This document shows, piece after piece, positions 8,824 to 11,392 of a stretch of DNA of 11,392 nt. The DNA comes from Clostridiales bacterium (lineage in GTDB: Bacteria > Bacillota > Clostridia > Oscillospirales > Oscillospiraceae). Position 1 is the first letter of the stretch. The number at the start of each line of letters is the position of its first letter. The notes under the pieces were generated by a model. The model worked only from the letters and a program-made list of their open reading frames with translations. It did no database searches and was not told the DNA's origin. Location of the stretch: the NCBI GenBank assembly GCA_019421525.1, contig JAHZFC010000008.1:1-11392 (forward strand), written 5' to 3'. Both the position numbers and the translations under genes were made by a program.

Positions 8824-11392
8824 CCGTGTGGCTGTTGTCCACCTGCGCCCTGATCGCCGCGCTGATCCTGCTGCGGCGGGTGCTGCGGGGCAAGATCGAC
8901 CCCCGGCTGGTGTACGCCCTGTGGCTGCTGGCGGCGGTGCGGATCCTGGTGCCGGTGTCCCTGTTCGACCTGCCGGTGTCCGTGTCCGGCCTGATGGAAC
9001 AGGCCGGGGTGACACAGGCGGTGGAGGACGCGCGCTATACCACCCAGACGGAGGAGACTTACGGCTCCAAAGATCCCGGCCAGGCCGACGTGGAGGCCAT
9101 CAACGGCCTGGAGGACATGGACTGGGTGCAGCGGGAGAGCTGGCTGGGCTCCCGGAACATCACCGGGGTGGAAGTGGTGGGCGCCCAGGAGGTCCCGGCG
9201 GAGGAGGCCGGGGGCGACCCGGACAGCGGCAGCACCTATGTGCGCCTGGAGCTGGAGGTCACCCGGGACCGCTTTGCCGTCCTGCGTTACATCTGGTATG
9301 TGGGCATCGCCCTGGTGGCGGTGTGGTTCCTCTTTGTCAATTTGCGCTTCTCCCGGCGGCTGCGGAAGCAGGGCGTGCCCTATACCGAGGCGCTGCCCCT
9401 GGACTGCCCCCTGCCGGTGTACGTGGTGGACGGCCTGTCCACCCCCTGCCTGGCCGGGCTGCTGCGGCCGGCGGTCTATCTCAACCAGGCCGCCCTGGCC
9501 AGCGGCCACCTGGACCACGTCCTCACCCACGAGCTGACCCACTACCGCCACCGGGACCACTGGTGGGCGGTGGTGCGGTGCGCCTGCCTGGCGGTGCAGT
9601 GGTTCGACCCCCTGGTGTGGGTGGCTGCCTACCTGTCCCGGCAGGACTGCGAGACCGCCTGCGACGCCTCCGCCATCAAGCGGCTGGGGGAGGGGGAGCG
9701 GCTGAACTACGGCCACACCCTGGTGAACATGATCGCCGCCGGGCGGCACCCCTCCGCCCTGTTCCAGACCGCCACCACCATGACCGGAAGCCTCAACAGC
9801 ATCCGCTACCGGGTGACCCTCATCGCCCAAAAGCCCCGGATGACCGCCCTGACCCTGGCGGCGGCCCTGGTGGTGTCCATCGTGGCGGCGGGGTGCGCCT
9901 TTGGCGGGGCGGGGGACCAGGCGGACAGCCTGCCCCAGGAGTGGTATGGCGACTATGTGGTGGACGGAGAGGATGACAGTGTGGTGGGTCCCATCAACAT
10001 CTCATACCGGCCCACCTCCGGCAGCGTGGGCACCATCACCATCTCGGCGGACGTCTGCGCGTCCCAAAAGGAGAACGGAGACTTTGACCCCGCCGCCCAG
10101 GACCCGGGCTATCAGGCGGTGGAGCTGGACCTGTCCGTCTATGGGGACGGGGATGTATACTACCCCGCCCTGGATGACTTTTTCGGCGGATATAAGTCCG
10201 TCCAGGTCTATGAGGTGGCCAACACCGCCTATCCCACCCAGCTGCTGGTGCTGGACGGGGAGCTGTGGATCGTCCTCAATGCCCAGGAGAACGGAGCGTT
10301 TTTCTGCCGGCTGGCAGAGGGGGACGAGACCTTTGACTTCTCCCAGCTCTACGAACTGCCCGACGATCTGGCGGACGATGTCACCGTGGTCATTGGGGAA
10401 AGGGACGATTCTGACCCCCATTTCCGCGCCAGCGTCAACTATTACTACACCGCCGACTACGACCCGGAGGATTTGAGTTTTGGCAACCTGCTGGGGGTAC
10501 AGCAGGTGACCCCCGGAGGGTTTGAGCGGTATTTCTTTGCGGACGGCATCTATGACAGGCCGGGGTGGGACGGGACATATTACTACCATATCACCGGCCC
10601 TTCCGACATGCAGTGCTCTTTGGAGAACATGGAGGACTACGAGCAGGTCTCGACCCGGCTGCGGGAGTGGCTCCTGAATGTGTTTGAAAACGATGAGGCC
10701 ATCCAGCCCGTCAATGTTTCCGACACCCCCTTTGTGGACGACTTCAGTTACAGCGGAAATCACATCGACGCGACGATCACCCCGGTCGGCTCGGAAGAGG
10801 TCATCTGCACCCTGGTGCTGTCCCAGCCTGTTACCCAGGGGGCGGGAGGAATCTGGTGCGTGGAGCGCATCTACTACCCTGGGGAGAGCGAACCGCAGTA
10901 CATCATCCCGCAAAATGACGAATACTCGGCAGCGGAATACTATGCACACCTGCAGGAACAGGCGGATGCCGGTGAGGTCTTTAGCAGCGTAACGGCTGGC
11001 TATGATGAGGGAAATACGGCGGTCAATTTCGTTTATGAATGGCTCGGACTGGACAGCGCTGAGATCGGTTATAGCGAGATGTACTCCGCCGACAAAGGGG
11101 CCAGCCGGGACGACGTCGGCCCGGCCATCACCGGGACGGACGCCGCCATGCAGGTCCAGGAATTGTACGACGCCATTGTGGGGATGGGCAGGCTCAGCAC
11201 CTTTCAAAAGGACTTCTACCTGGAGGTGGACGACGGCGGGGAGGTCACCCGCCTGGCTATCACCCAGGACAACGGCTACAATGTGGATCATTCTGGCCAG
11301 TTCATGCTGCACTTTACCTGGGAGACCTCCTTTGTGGGCCAGTCCCCCTCGGGCATCTCGGTGACCATCCAGTCCGCTGACGGGAACAGCTG
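8820..11392 (+). CDS. M56 family (BlaR1-like) membrane metalloprotease with long novel extracellular domain, partial
   Basis: A reading frame of at least 857 codons, open at the window end, starting at the ATG that overlaps the BlaI stop. Helices are predicted at about 3-19, 31-52, 157-174 and 341-358. Between the third and fourth lies the cytosolic zinc-protease domain with H237-E-L-T-H241 and a probable third ligand E278 in DCETACDAS (276-284), the M56 pattern. The loop 53-155 is long and would be extracellular. After helix four, residues 360-857+ are acidic, aromatic-rich and extracellular. Classic BlaR1 has about 600 residues and a penicillin-binding sensor; I see no convincing SxxK/SxN/KTG set here, so the ligand is probably different. 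Helix four ends in VAAGC (355-359), a lipobox-like sequence. By family it should sense an external signal and cause loss of BlaI repression. Confidence 0.9.
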   Translation, partial: MTVWLLSTCALIAALILLRRVLRGKIDPRLVYALWLLAAVRILVPVSLFDLPVSVSGLMEQAGVTQAVEDARYTTQTEETYGSKDPGQADVEAINGLEDMDWVQRESWLGSRNITGVEVVGAQEVPAEEAGGDPDSGSTYVRLELEVTRDRFAVLRYIWYVGIALVAVWFLFVNLRFSRRLRKQGVPYTEALPLDCPLPVYVVDGLSTPCLAGLLRPAVYLNQAALASGHLDHVLTHELTHYRHRDHWWAVVRCACLAVQWFDPLVWVAAYLSRQDCETACDASAIKRLGEGERLNYGHTLVNMIAAGRHPSALFQTATTMTGSLNSIRYRVTLIAQKPRMTALTLAAALVVSIVAAGCAFGGAGDQADSLPQEWYGDYVVDGEDDSVVGPINISYRPTSGSVGTITISADVCASQKENGDFDPAAQDPGYQAVELDLSVYGDGDVYYPALDDFFGGYKSVQVYEVANTAYPTQLLVLDGELWIVLNAQENGAFFCRLAEGDETFDFSQLYELPDDLADDVTVVIGERDDSDPHFRASVNYYYTADYDPEDLSFGNLLGVQQVTPGGFERYFFADGIYDRPGWDGTYYYHITGPSDMQCSLENMEDYEQVSTRLREWLLNVFENDEAIQPVNVSDTPFVDDFSYSGNHIDATITPVGSEEVICTLVLSQPVTQGAGGIWCVERIYYPGESEPQYIIPQNDEYSAAEYYAHLQEQADAGEVFSSVTAGYDEGNTAVNFVYEWLGLDSAEIGYSEMYSADKGASRDDVGPAITGTDAAMQVQELYDAIVGMGRLSTFQKDFYLEVDDGGEVTRLAITQDNGYNVDHSGQFMLHFTWETSFVGQSPSGISVTIQSADGNS

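Noticed and set aside
8367..9830. A 487-codon minus-strand open frame
   Set aside because: It is antisense to both BlaI and the M56 protease, including the zinc-binding motif; composition is typical of a shadow.
8828..9976. A 382-codon plus-strand open frame inside the M56 gene
   Set aside because: It is a Gly/Pro/Arg-rich out-of-frame reading; the correct frame begins at 8820 and holds HELTH and the membrane helices.
11080..11100. SADK in the M56 sensor as an SxxK penicillin-binding motif
   Set aside because: It stands alone, with no SxN or KTG motif at suitable distances and no surrounding transpeptidase-like sequence.
10002..11312. A 436-codon minus-strand open frame
   Set aside because: It is antisense to the M56 gene, whose frame is continuous here and starts from a coupled ATG; the shadow has no ribosome site or motif.

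Overview
The window looks like a chromosomal segment from a GC-rich member of the Clostridia, most likely an Oscillospiraceae/Flavonifractor-type gut Firmicute. This is inferred from strong AAGGAG-type ribosome binding sites, clear sigma-A-like promoters with 17-bp spacers, a long-form HPF, a DUF2975/YozG-type pair, a BlaI/M56 pair and very GC-rich third codon positions. No database search was possible.

Layout. 1-650: a minus-strand tRNA-Pro(UGG) with encoded CCA and its own terminator, inside a pair of inverted 13-bp repeats, plus a decayed tRNA-Pro copy. 830-2144: a promoter and a fused gene, TrmB tRNA m7G46 methyltransferase joined to a GNAT acetyltransferase. 2190-3145: an AT-rich, palindrome-studded control region, then a DUF2975 membrane protein and a small YozG-like HTH regulator. 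3224-3679: a second, stand-alone GNAT. 3744-4416: the long-form ribosome hibernation factor gene with a structured leader and a strong terminator. 4434-6693 (minus strand): a MATE exporter followed by a cytidylate-kinase-like protein, read from one extended -10 promoter. 6730-8322: two dense arrays of short perfect hairpins, in inverted orientation to each other, bracketing a divergent pair (XRE repressor and a 92-residue helical protein) that share an overlapping promoter. 8337-11392: a BlaI-type repressor overlapping by 4 bp a very long M56 (BlaR1-like) membrane metalloprotease whose reading frame is still open at the window end.

How the genes work together. The right-hand module has the logic of the bla/mec systems: an M56 protease receives an extracellular signal and inactivates the BlaI repressor. 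Here the extracellular part (about 495 residues and continuing) shows no penicillin-binding signature, so the signal is probably not a beta-lactam bound covalently. The middle cassettes (DUF2975 with YozG-like HTH; XRE with the 92-residue protein) look like self-regulated accessory modules. The housekeeping genes are trmB, hpf and tRNA-Pro. The features most worth follow-up are the M56 sensor, the inverted hairpin arrays around the XRE cassette, the TrmB-GNAT fusion, and the duplicated tRNA-Pro with its flanking inverted repeats.
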